The notes beneath the pieces were generated by a model. That model worked only from the letters and a program-made list of their open reading frames with translations. It was not told the origin of the DNA and ran no database searches. Both the position numbers and the translations under genes were made by a program. Shown here piece after piece: positions 22,194 through 29,649 of a stretch of DNA of 42,848 bases (positions are counted from its first letter, which is position 1; each line of letters begins with the position of its first letter). This stretch comes from Mycobacterium sp. KBS0706 (lineage in GTDB: Bacteria > Pseudomonadota > Alphaproteobacteria > DSM-16000 > Inquilinaceae): contig NZ_VCCH02000073.1 of the NCBI RefSeq assembly GCF_005938675.2, forward strand, positions 1-42,848, written 5' to 3'.

Positions 22194-22832
22194 GTGAACG
22201 GCTCCCTGCTTCTGGCCTCCGGCCTCGCCGGCTTCGCCTACGGCATTTCGCCCGGGCCGGCGGTGCTGGCCGTGTTCGGCATCTCCGCCGGCCAGGGGCG
22301 GCGGGCCGGCGCCACCTTCCTGTGCGGCCACCTGGTCGGCGATGCGCTGTGGTCAGCGCTGGCGCTGATCGCGATCGTCTGCGCCCAGGTGATCGGCCCG
22401 GCCGTGTTCGACGCGCTCGGGCTGATCTGCGGCGCCTATCTGCTGTGGCTCGGCTGGTCGGCGCTGACCATGCGCCGCGGCTCCGATGGAACAATCGACA
22501 CCTCGGTGCGGCGGCCGCTGCTGCGCGGCCTGCTGTTCGGCGTCACCAACCCGAAGGGCTATCCGGTGGCGGTCGCCACCTTCACCGCGCTGCTCGCCGG
22601 CCATGACGCCAGCCTGACCTGGTCGGATCTGCCGGCGCTGGTCGCCGCCGCCTGCCTCGGCGCCGCCGGCGCCTATGTCATCCTGGTCGGCGTCACCGGC
22701 GCCGCGGCCGTGCGCGTCTTCTATCGCCGCCACGAGGTCTGGTTCGTCCGCGCATCCGGCCTGCTGTTCCTCGGCTTCGCCCTGCACGCCTTGTCCCAGT
22801 CGGTCACCGGCTTCGCCGCCCGCCGGAGCTGA
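22194..22832 (+). CDS. LysE/RhtB family translocator
   Basis: A 212-residue protein with about six membrane segments. The N-terminus ASGLAGFAYGISPGPAVLAV (residues 8-27) carries the GxxxGxxPGP-type motif of LysE exporters; the middle has TNPKGYPVAVATFTALLAG, the NPK motif, and the last segment is SGLLFLGFALHALSQSVTGF. Family members export amino acids such as lysine, threonine or homoserine lactone analogues. GTG 22194 is chosen because CGGAGGA is 3-4 bases upstream and the motif begins close by. It is followed after one base by a HAD phosphatase gene, so the two are one operon. Confidence 0.88.
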   Translation: MNGSLLLASGLAGFAYGISPGPAVLAVFGISAGQGRRAGATFLCGHLVGDALWSALALIAIVCAQVIGPAVFDALGLICGAYLLWLGWSALTMRRGSDGTIDTSVRRPLLRGLLFGVTNPKGYPVAVATFTALLAGHDASLTWSDLPALVAAACLGAAGAYVILVGVTGAAAVRVFYRRHEVWFVRASGLLFLGFALHALSQSVTGFAARRS

Positions 22833-22833
22833 A

Positions 22834-23553
22834 ATGCCTTCTCCCCTGACCGTCGCTTTCGACGCCGACGACACCCTGTGGCACAGCGAATCGGTGTTCG
22901 AGGAGACGCATGGCCGGCTGGTCGCACTGCTGTCCCCCTGGGTCGACGCCGAGACGCTCGAGCGCACCCTGCTCGACACAGAGGCGCGCAACCTCAAGAC
23001 CTTCGGCTACGGCGTGAAGGGCTTCACCCTGTCGATGATCGAGACCGCGGTCGAGATCACCGAGGGCCGCATCGGCGCCGCCCAGATCCGCACGATCCTC
23101 GATCTCGGGAAGGCGATGATGGACCACCCGGTCGAGCTGATCGACGGCGTGGTCGAGACGCTGGACGCGCTGGCGCCGGAGGCCAGGGCCGGCCGCATCC
23201 GACTGATCGTGATCACCAAGGGCGACCTGTTCCACCAGGAGAGCAAGGTCGCCCGCTCCGGCCTCGCCGAACGGTTCGAGAGCGTCGAGATCGTGGCCGA
23301 GAAGGACGAGGCGACCTATCGCCGGATCCTGCAGCGCGGCGGTACCACGCCGGACCGGTTCCTGATGATCGGCAACTCGATGCGGTCGGACATCCTGCCG
23401 GTGCTCGACCTCGGCGGCCAGGCGGTGCACATCCCCTACCGCATCACCTGGGCGCATGAGGCGGTGAGCCGGCCGGAGGTGGCGCCGCCCGGCTTCCACA
23501 CGCTCGACTCGGTCCGCGAGGTGCCGGCGCTGATCAGCCGCCTGGCCGGCTGA
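22834..23553 (+). CDS. HAD-superfamily hydrolase
   Basis: A 239-residue phosphatase-like HAD protein. Motif I is DADDTLWHSE (residues 10-19) with the Asp nucleophile and acid; motif II Thr and following Lys are in VITKGDLFHQES; motif III is IGNSMRSDILPVLD with the Mg-binding Asp. The alpha-helical cap lies between about residues 20 and 90. The signature NSxxSD and cap type place it with small-molecule phosphatases of the YfnB/phosphoglycolate-like group. It begins one base after the LysE stop with translation likely coupled. It probably dephosphorylates a metabolite, but substrate and relation to the exporter are unknown. Confidence 0.88.
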   Translation: MPSPLTVAFDADDTLWHSESVFEETHGRLVALLSPWVDAETLERTLLDTEARNLKTFGYGVKGFTLSMIETAVEITEGRIGAAQIRTILDLGKAMMDHPVELIDGVVETLDALAPEARAGRIRLIVITKGDLFHQESKVARSGLAERFESVEIVAEKDEATYRRILQRGGTTPDRFLMIGNSMRSDILPVLDLGGQAVHIPYRITWAHEAVSRPEVAPPGFHTLDSVREVPALISRLAG

Positions 23554-23557
23554 GGCG

Positions 23558-24106
23558 CTATTTCACCCCGCAGGGCCCCACCACCTGCTTCAGCCCCGCC
23601 GCGTCGTCCGGCAGCCGGAAGGTCAGCGCCAGGGCGGGCTTGCCGGCGTCGGGCGGGCGGATCTCGGCCGCGAGCCTCTGGCCCGGGCGCGCCAGCCAGC
23701 GCGCGGCCTCCGGCTTCGACAGGGCGAAGCTGAAGGTGAACACCGTGTTCTCGCTCCACCAGCCGGAGACGAGGCGCGGCGCCGACCGGTCGCCGGCAAG
23801 GCCGACGGTCAGCCGCTTCTGGCGCTCGCCGATGCCGTCCGGCCCCTCGAAGGGGCCGGTGTCGAAGCCCAGCGCTTCCGGAATCGTCAGGCTCGCCGTC
23901 ATGTCGGCATCGGGGCGGCAGCCGATGACCAGATGGGCCGGCGCGGAGTGCTCGCCGGCACGGGCGGTCCCGGCCAGGGTGGCCGTCTGCAGCGGATTCT
24001 CCGGAACGGGCCCAGCGACGGTCCAGCCGGTCTCCGCCGCCGCGGCGCTTCCCGACAGTGCCAAGAGGACCAGGCCGATGGCCGTCAGCCGTCTCGAATG
24101 TGACAT
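23558..24106 (-). CDS. Exported hypothetical protein
   Basis: A 182-residue protein with a Sec signal peptide (SRRLTAIGLVLLALSGSAAAA, cut after residues 23-24). The mature part is beta-rich: HLVIGCRPDADMTASLTIP, RLVSGWWSENTVFTFSFALS and PALALTFRLPDDAAGLKQVV, with two cysteines (in IGCRPDA and near the end GPCGVK) that could form a disulfide across the molecule. The arrangement of a single domain closed by a C-terminal Cys recalls small periplasmic proteins of unknown function. ATG 24106 lies after GGGGAGGGGGC. It converges with the HAD gene (4-bp gap). Family not recognised. Confidence 0.75.
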   Translation of the reverse strand: MSHSRRLTAIGLVLLALSGSAAAAETGWTVAGPVPENPLQTATLAGTARAGEHSAPAHLVIGCRPDADMTASLTIPEALGFDTGPFEGPDGIGERQKRLTVGLAGDRSAPRLVSGWWSENTVFTFSFALSKPEAARWLARPGQRLAAEIRPPDAGKPALALTFRLPDDAAGLKQVVGPCGVK

Positions 24107-24127
24107 GCTGCCCCCTCCCCTTCGGAT

Positions 24128-24598
24128 TCAGGCCGGCCGCTTCGGCACGACCATGTTGGCGATCATGATCTGAACCGGCTCGCCGGCCTGATTCAGCGTG
24201 GTGATCCTTGTCTTGACCATGCCGCGGTCGGGGCGTGATTGGGACGGCCGGATCTCCAGCACCTCGCTCTCCAGCCGCAGCACGTCGCCCGGCCGCACCG
24301 GCCGCGGCCAGCGCATCTCGTCGGTGCCGCCGCCGATCAGCCCGCCGGCGGGCAGGAACTCGCCGCCGACCAGCAGCTGCATGGTCAGCGCCGCGGTGTG
24401 CCAGCCGCTGGCGGCCAGGCCGCCGAAGAAGGTCGTCTTTGCCGCCTCCTCGTCGAGATGGAAGGGCTGCGGGTCGAACTGGGCGGCGAAGGCCTTGATC
24501 GCCTCGGGCGTCACCGCGACGGTCCCCGAGCCGAAGCGCTGCCCGACCTCGAGGTCCTCGAGATAGAGGCGGCGGGCGGCGGTGTCTTCGGGCGGCAT
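24128..24598 (-). CDS. MaoC-like hot-dog hydratase
   Basis: A 156-residue protein of the MaoC dehydratase group. The hydratase-2 signature AAQFDPQPFHLDEEAAKTTF (residues 40-59) holds the catalytic Asp and His of the (R)-specific enoyl-CoA hydratases, after the strand RLYLEDLEVGQRF. The C-terminal strand TRITTLNQAGEPVQIMIANM closes the hot-dog fold. I prefer ATG 24598, 8 bases after GGAGG; longer starts at 24613 and 24628 are possible. It is unlikely to be tied to a polyketide or acyl pathway here, since no acyl-CoA genes are close. Substrate chain length is not readable. Confidence 0.88.
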   Translation of the reverse strand: MPPEDTAARRLYLEDLEVGQRFGSGTVAVTPEAIKAFAAQFDPQPFHLDEEAAKTTFFGGLAASGWHTAALTMQLLVGGEFLPAGGLIGGGTDEMRWPRPVRPGDVLRLESEVLEIRPSQSRPDRGMVKTRITTLNQAGEPVQIMIANMVVPKRPA

Positions 24599-24701
24599 CG
24601 GCGTGTCCTCCATGACTTCGCCCAGCATGGCGCGGCGGAACCAAACGCGAAAGAGCGCGATGGCACTGGCCGGCCCGGCCGCGATGGTCTACATCCCGCG
24701 C

Positions 24702-25997
24702 ATGACCGACACCGGATTGGCCACGCGCAAGGCCGCCGTCGAACTGCTGCGGGCCGTTCTGGCGCAGCGGCGCCCGATCGACGAGGCCCTCGACGCCCAT
24801 CTCGCCCTGCAGGGCATGGAATCGCGCGACCGCGCCTTCACCCGCCTGCTGCTGACCACCACGCTGCGCCGGCTCGGCCAGATCGACGCGCTGATCGACA
24901 GCGCGCTGAAGACGCCGCTGGCGCGCGGCGCCGCCACCGTGCGCGACGTGCTGCGCCTGGGCCTGGCCCAGCGCCTGTTCCTGGCGACGCCGTCGCACGC
25001 CGCGGTCGACACCTCGGTCGAGCTGGCCGGCCTGACCGGCTTCGCCGGCATGAAGGGGCTGGTCAACGCCGTGCTGCGCCGCCTGGCCGAGGACGGGCCG
25101 GCCCTGCTGGCCGGGCAGGATGCCGCCCGGCTGAACACGCCGGACTGGCTGTGGTCGCGCCTGGTCGAGGTCTATGGGCCGGCCACCGCCGCCGCAATCG
25201 CCGAGGCGCATCTGCACGAGGCGCCGCTCGACCTCTCGGTCAAGGCCGACCCCGAGGTCTGGGCCGGGCAGCTCGACGCCCGGCCGCTGCCGACCGGGAC
25301 GCTGCGGCGCGAGGCCGGCGGCATGGTGCCGGACCTGCCGGGCTTCGCCGAGGGCGCCTGGTGGGTGCAGGACGCCGCCGCCGCCCTGCCCGCGCGGCTG
25401 TTCGGCCCGATCGAAGGCCGCCGCATCCTCGACCTCTGCTCGGCACCGGGCGGCAAGACGGCGCAGCTCGCCGCCGCCGGCGCCGTGGTGACGGCGATCG
25501 ACCGGTCGACCCGGCGGCTGAAGCGGGTGGCGGAGAATCTCGAGCGGCTCGGCCTCGCCGCCGAGCTGCACACCGCGGAGGCCGAGACCTTCACCGGCAC
25601 GGCCCCCTATGACGGCGTGCTGCTGGACGCGCCCTGCAGCGCCACCGGCACCATCCGCCGGCATCCCGACGTGCCCAGGCTGAAGGGGCCGGAGGACGTG
25701 GCCAAGCTGGCGGCGGCGCAGGCGCGGATGCTGCGCCGTGCGGTCGAGCTGGTGCGGCCCGGCGGCATCCTGATCTGGTGCACCTGCTCGCTGCTGCCCG
25801 AGGAGGGCGAGGCGCAGATCGACCGGCTGCTGGCCGAGGACGACCGCCTGGCCCGCGTGCCGGTGGCGGCGGCGGAGATCGGGGGGGCGGCCGAGCTGCT
25901 GACCCCGGCCGGCGACGTCCGCACACTGCCAAGCCACTGGCCGGATCTCGGCGGCCTGGACGGCTTCCACATCGCCCGGCTGAAGCGGCGCTCCTGA
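24702..25997 (+). CDS. rsmB: RsmB/NOL1/NOP2-type rRNA (cytosine-C5) methyltransferase
   Basis: A 431-residue protein with an N-terminal NusB-like RNA-binding domain (residues 1-130: TRKAAVELLRAVLAQRRPID, TLRRLGQIDALIDSALK) and a C-terminal Rossmann methyltransferase. SAM site ILDLCSAPGGKTAQLAA is at 242-258. The two catalytic cysteines are Cys312 (LLDAPCSATGTIRRHP) and Cys362 (IWCTCSLLPEE), as in RsmB, which methylates C967 of 16S rRNA. ATG 24702 matches the usual N-terminus; an upstream ATG at 24660 with AAAGAG is an alternative and would add 14 residues. It forms the first member of a rsmB / rpe / heparinase / purH neighbourhood seen in alphaproteobacteria, but here a sugar ABC cassette follows instead of rpe. 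Confidence 0.93.
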   Translation: MTDTGLATRKAAVELLRAVLAQRRPIDEALDAHLALQGMESRDRAFTRLLLTTTLRRLGQIDALIDSALKTPLARGAATVRDVLRLGLAQRLFLATPSHAAVDTSVELAGLTGFAGMKGLVNAVLRRLAEDGPALLAGQDAARLNTPDWLWSRLVEVYGPATAAAIAEAHLHEAPLDLSVKADPEVWAGQLDARPLPTGTLRREAGGMVPDLPGFAEGAWWVQDAAAALPARLFGPIEGRRILDLCSAPGGKTAQLAAAGAVVTAIDRSTRRLKRVAENLERLGLAAELHTAEAETFTGTAPYDGVLLDAPCSATGTIRRHPDVPRLKGPEDVAKLAAAQARMLRRAVELVRPGGILIWCTCSLLPEEGEAQIDRLLAEDDRLARVPVAAAEIGGAAELLTPAGDVRTLPSHWPDLGGLDGFHIARLKRRS

Positions 25998-26009
25998 GGC
26001 CTCCGGCTC

Positions 26010-26040
26010 TTGATACAATAATCAGACAAAAACAATTTGC
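26010..26040 (+). promoter_or_regulatory. Possible promoter/operator of the sugar ABC operon
   Basis: A short AT-rich island in the 118-bp gap between rsmB and the ABC ATPase. TTGATA (26010-26015) could be a -35 box, with CAATTT 17 bases later as a weak -10. A TGAT...ATCA half-site pair (26011-26024) overlaps it and could bind a regulator. Both readings are by eye; the -10 match is poor. Confidence 0.3.
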
Positions 26041-26115
26041 GCTCCGCCGCGCTCTCTTTCACAGTTCCGCCCGAACGAGGCCGGGATCACCGGGGCCAGG
26101 GAGGAACGGGGCGGG

Positions 26116-26856
26116 ATGGCGCTTCTGGAGCTGCGGGACATTGCCAAGCATTTCGGGGCGATTCACGCCCTGACCGGCGTCAGCTGGTCGATCGAGCCCG
26201 GCGAGGTGGTCGGGCTGATGGGCGACAACGGCGCCGGCAAGTCGACTTTGGTCAAGGTCATGGCCGGCAATTTCCCGCCGACCTCCGGCGAGATGCTGCT
26301 GGAGGGCAAGCCGGTGCATTTCCACAAGCCGGTCGACGCCCGCGAGGCCGGCATCGAGGTCGTCTACCAGGACCTCGCCTTGGCCGACAATTTGACCGCC
26401 GCCGCCAATGTCTTCCTCGGCCGCGAGCTGAAGACCGGGGTCTGGCCGCTGCGCCGCCTCGACCACGGCACCATGAACCGGAAGGCGCAGGCGCTGTTCG
26501 CCGAGCTGAAATCGGAGACCCGCGCCAGCGACCTGGTGCGGCTGATGTCGGGCGGCCAGCGCCAAGCCGTGGCCATCGCCCGCACCCGCCTGGCCAACGC
26601 CAAGCTGATCCTGATGGACGAACCGACCGCGGCGATCAGCGTGCGCCAGGTGCATGAGGTGCTGGAGCTGATCCGCCGGCTGCGCGACGGCGGCATCGCC
26701 GTGATCCTGATCAGCCACCGCATGCCCGACGTGTTCGAGGTCTGCGACCGGGTGATCGTGATGCGCCGCGGCCGCAAGGTCGCCGACAAGCGCATCGCCC
26801 AGAGCTCGCCCGAGGAAGTCACCGGGCTGATCACCGGCGCGCTGGAGGCGGCGTGA
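26116..26856 (+). CDS. Sugar ABC importer ATPase, single-domain (FrcA-like)
   Basis: A 246-residue nucleotide-binding subunit of the RbsA/FrcA class, but with only one ABC domain instead of two. Walker A is GDNGAGKST (about residues 36-44), Q-loop VVYQDLALADNLTAAANVFL, signature LMSGGQRQAVAIARTRLA, Walker B LILMDEPTAAISVRQVHEVL and the H-loop VILISHRMPDVFEVCDRVIV. The one-domain form is the arrangement known for the rhizobial fructose importer FrcBCA. The gene begins behind AGGAACGGGGCGGG and its stop overlaps the permease start. The order ATPase, permease, binding protein is the reverse of the more usual one. Confidence 0.92.
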   Translation: MALLELRDIAKHFGAIHALTGVSWSIEPGEVVGLMGDNGAGKSTLVKVMAGNFPPTSGEMLLEGKPVHFHKPVDAREAGIEVVYQDLALADNLTAAANVFLGRELKTGVWPLRRLDHGTMNRKAQALFAELKSETRASDLVRLMSGGQRQAVAIARTRLANAKLILMDEPTAAISVRQVHEVLELIRRLRDGGIAVILISHRMPDVFEVCDRVIVMRRGRKVADKRIAQSSPEEVTGLITGALEAA

Positions 26857-27884
26857 TGGCCACGGCGGCGATGAATTTCGACAATGTCCGGCGGCAGGGG
26901 CCGCTGCACCGGATCCTGGGGTCCCAGATCACCTATGTGCTGGCGGCGCTGGTGATCCTGATGATCGTCATGACCATCGCCTCGGACAAGTTCCTGACCG
27001 AGCGCAACCTGCAGAACGTCGCCCAGAACTTCTCCTACATCGCCATCGCGGCCTTGGGGCAGACGCTGGTGATCATCCTGGCCGGCATCGACCTGTCGGT
27101 CGGCTCGGTCATGGCGCTCGGCGCCGTCGCCACCAGCCTGGCCATGGGCCGGACCGCGGACTGGCCGATCTTCGTCGACTGGCCGGGCCTGGCCCTGGCC
27201 TTCGGCGTGCTGGCAGGGGTCGCGGCCGGCGGCGTGGTCGGGCTGGTCAACGGCCTGCTGATCGCCCGGCTGGGCCTGTCGCCCTTCGTCACCACGCTGG
27301 GCATGCTCAGCGTCTGCCGCAGCCTGGTCTATGTCGTCACCCAGGGCCGCGGGTCGCCCACCGCCGGGCCGGCCAAGGACCTGTTCCGGATGCTGGGCAA
27401 CGACCCGCTCTTCGGCCTGCTGCCGCCGTCGCTGATCTATATGGCGGTGCTGGCGGTGATGATCTGGTACCTGCTGCGCCACATGCAGTGGGGCCGGCAT
27501 GTCTTCGCCATCGGCGGCAACGAGAAGGCGGCGGCGCTGACCGGCGTGCCGGTCGAGCGGGTCAAGATCTCGGTCTACGTCTTCTGCAGCGCGCTGGCCG
27601 GCTTCACCGGCGTGCTGCTGCTGGCCTGGCTCGGCTCCGCCCCCGCCAACACTGCGGTCGGCTACGAGCTGCGGGTGATCGCCGCCTCGGTGATCGGCGG
27701 CGCCAACCTGACCGGCGGCCTCGGCGGCCCGCTCGGCGCCATCACCGGCGCGGCGCTGATCGAGGTCATCCGCAACGGTTTGATCCTGGGCGGCGTGCAG
27801 CCCTACTGGCAGGATTTCTTCGTCGGCGTGTTCATCATCCTGGCCGTTCTGCTGGACCGAATCCGGTCCAAGCGCGCGGCCTGA
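26856..27884 (+). CDS. Sugar ABC importer permease (FrcC/RbsC-like)
   Basis: A 342-residue inner-membrane subunit of the BPD_transp_2 family. Spans include YVLAALVILMIVMTIASDKF and IAIAALGQTLVIILAGIDLS; the latter starts the core GIDLSVGSVMALGAV that identifies ribose-type permeases. Later come LPPSLIYMAVLAVMIWYLL, then the conserved GGNEKAAALTGVPVERVKIS, and the C-terminal ANLTGGLGGPLGAITGAALI. ATG 26856 shares one base with the ATPase stop; a GTG at 26853 would overlap it by 4, but ATG is 7 bases from GGAGG. It forms the channel, probably as a homodimer, and is followed after 40 bp by the binding protein. Confidence 0.92.
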   Translation: MATAAMNFDNVRRQGPLHRILGSQITYVLAALVILMIVMTIASDKFLTERNLQNVAQNFSYIAIAALGQTLVIILAGIDLSVGSVMALGAVATSLAMGRTADWPIFVDWPGLALAFGVLAGVAAGGVVGLVNGLLIARLGLSPFVTTLGMLSVCRSLVYVVTQGRGSPTAGPAKDLFRMLGNDPLFGLLPPSLIYMAVLAVMIWYLLRHMQWGRHVFAIGGNEKAAALTGVPVERVKISVYVFCSALAGFTGVLLLAWLGSAPANTAVGYELRVIAASVIGGANLTGGLGGPLGAITGAALIEVIRNGLILGGVQPYWQDFFVGVFIILAVLLDRIRSKRAA

Positions 27885-27924
27885 GCCGCCGGACGAAAAC
27901 GAGTTCAACAAGGGGAGGATCATT

Positions 27925-28872
27925 ATGAAGAAGTTGCTTTTGGCCGCGGTGGCATTGGGCGCCGTGATGACCATGGCCGGCGGCGCGAACGCGGCGGACA
28001 AGCTGCGCTTCGCCCTGGTGCCGAAGGCCATGAACAATCCCTATTTCGACCTGTCGCGCGACGGCTGCATGGACGCGGCCAAGAAGCTCGGCGTCGAATG
28101 CGTCTATATCGGCCCGGTGGAGCATGAGCCGGCCAGCGAGGCGCAGATCGTCCAGGACCTGATCACCCAGGGCATCGACGGGCTGGCGATCTCGGTCGCC
28201 GATGTGGACGCGCTGACCAACGTGATCGACCAGGCGGTTGCCGCCGGCATCCCGACCATCACCTTCGACGCCGACGCGCCGGGGTCGAAGCGCCAGGCCT
28301 TCGTCGGCACCGACAACTACGCCATGGGCAAGGCGATCGGCGAGATGGCGGCCAAGCTGCATCCGGGCGGCGGCACCTTCGCCCTGGTCTCGGGCGGCCC
28401 GGCCGCGGCCAACCTGAACGACCGGGTGCGCGGCACCATCGACGGGCTGGGCGCCGGCTGGACCCAGGTCGCCGGCTCGCCGCTATACTGCAACGACGAC
28501 GCCGCTTTGGCGGTGCAGCAGTTGCAGGACACGCTGACCGCGCATCCGGACATCGATGCGCTGCTGCCGGTCGGCGGCTGGCCGCTGTTCGTGCCCGACG
28601 CCTTCCGTAACTTCGCCGAGCCGATCAAGGCGAAGCTGGCCTCGAAGGAGGTCGTGCTGGTCTCGGCCGACACGCTGAAGACGGAGCTGGAGCTGCTGCG
28701 CGACGGCTACGCCAACGGCCTGATCGGCCAGCAGCCGTATGAGATGGGCGCGCTGGCGATGGAGATGCTGGCGAAGCTGAAGAAGGGCGAGAAGGTCGAG
28801 GAGATCACCTATGTCGGCCTCGACACCGTGACCCCGGACAACGTCAAGGATTTCCTGGCCAAGGCGAAGTAA
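27925..28872 (+). CDS. Periplasmic sugar-binding protein (RbsB/FrcB-like)
   Basis: A 315-residue periplasmic protein. Residues 1-24 form a Sec signal peptide (LLAAVALGAVMTMAGGANA). The mature chain has the Peripl_BP_4 pattern: LRFALVPKAMNNPYFDLSRD, SEAQIVQDLITQGIDGLAIS, TITFDADAPGSKRQAFVGTD and ETYLKT-like hinge in SADTLKTELELLRDGYANG, all typical of pentose/hexose-binding proteins. The two-lobe ligand pocket residues (Asn23-24 region, Phe, Asp, Arg) agree with a monosaccharide. It starts behind AGGGGAGGATC, 40 bp after the permease, and ends 17 bp before a strong terminator. The specific sugar is not readable; no kinase or isomerase is in the cassette. Confidence 0.92.
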   Translation: MKKLLLAAVALGAVMTMAGGANAADKLRFALVPKAMNNPYFDLSRDGCMDAAKKLGVECVYIGPVEHEPASEAQIVQDLITQGIDGLAISVADVDALTNVIDQAVAAGIPTITFDADAPGSKRQAFVGTDNYAMGKAIGEMAAKLHPGGGTFALVSGGPAAANLNDRVRGTIDGLGAGWTQVAGSPLYCNDDAALAVQQLQDTLTAHPDIDALLPVGGWPLFVPDAFRNFAEPIKAKLASKEVVLVSADTLKTELELLRDGYANGLIGQQPYEMGALAMEMLAKLKKGEKVEEITYVGLDTVTPDNVKDFLAKAK

Positions 28873-28889
28873 GCCTTTCGGGTGAAACA

Positions 28890-28924
28890 GGCCGGGGTGG
28901 CGCGCCGCCCCGGCCCTTTATTTG
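28890..28924 (+). terminator. Rho-independent terminator of the sugar ABC operon
   Basis: GGCCGGGG (28890-28897) pairs perfectly with CCCCGGCC (28908-28915) around a GGCGCGCC-containing loop, and is followed by CTTTATTT. It lies 17 bp behind the binding-protein stop. It separates the ABC cassette from rpe, which has its own leader. Confidence 0.85.
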
Positions 28925-28980
28925 GCGCCACGGTTTCGTCACGGTTGTGACGCGGCCGGCCGCTTGTTATGAGGACGATC

Positions 28981-29646
28981 ATGGTCAAGCCGGTCGTGAT
29001 CGCCCCCTCCATCCTGTCCGCCGACTTCGCCCGCCTGGGCGAGGAGGCCCGCGCCATGACCGAGGCCGGGGCCGACTGGCTCCACCTCGACATCATGGAC
29101 GGGCATTTCGTGCCCAACATCACCTTCGGCCCGAGCGTGGTGAAGGCGTTGCGGCCCTGCTCCGCCCTGCCCTTCGATACCCATCTGATGATCGGCCCGG
29201 CCGATCCCTACATCCCCGCCTTCGCCGAGGCGGGGGTCGACCGCATCAGCTTCCACCCCGAGGCCGGGCCGCACCCGCATCGCACCGTCCAGCTGATCCG
29301 CTCGCTCGGCAAGGCGCCGGGGGTGGTGCTGAGCCCCGGCACGCCCATCGCCATGGTCGAAGAGCTGCTGGGCGACATCGACCTGGTGCTGGTGATGACG
29401 GTCAATCCCGGCTTCGGCGGGCAGAGCTTCATCGAAAGCCAGCTCGACAAGATCGCCCGGCTGCGCGCCCTGATCGACAAGTCCGGCCGCGACGTGCGGC
29501 TGGAGGTCGATGGCGGCGTCACGCCGGAGACGGCGCCGCGGGTGATCGCCGCCGGCGCCGACACGCTGGTCGCCGGCACCGCTGCCTTCCGCGGCGGGCC
29601 CGGGGCCTATGCCGGCAACATCGCCGCGATCCGCGGCAAAAGCTGA
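28981..29646 (+). CDS. rpe: Ribulose-phosphate 3-epimerase
   Basis: A 221-residue TIM-barrel enzyme that interconverts ribulose-5-phosphate and xylulose-5-phosphate in the pentose phosphate pathway. Family signatures are complete: IAPSILSADFARLG at the start, WLHLDIMDGHFVPNITFGP (metal Asp and catalytic Asp), FDTHLMIGPAD (metal His), MTVNPGFGGQSFIES, and the phosphate-binding end RLEVDGGVTPETAP plus ADTLVAGTAAF. ATG 28981 is chosen because GAGGACGATC precedes it; ATG 28969 is inside the Shine-Dalgarno region. It is a housekeeping gene just after the ABC cassette terminator, followed 3 bp later by the heparinase-like gene. Confidence 0.97.
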   Translation: MVKPVVIAPSILSADFARLGEEARAMTEAGADWLHLDIMDGHFVPNITFGPSVVKALRPCSALPFDTHLMIGPADPYIPAFAEAGVDRISFHPEAGPHPHRTVQLIRSLGKAPGVVLSPGTPIAMVEELLGDIDLVLVMTVNPGFGGQSFIESQLDKIARLRALIDKSGRDVRLEVDGGVTPETAPRVIAAGADTLVAGTAAFRGGPGAYAGNIAAIRGKS

Positions 29647-29649
29647 GCC

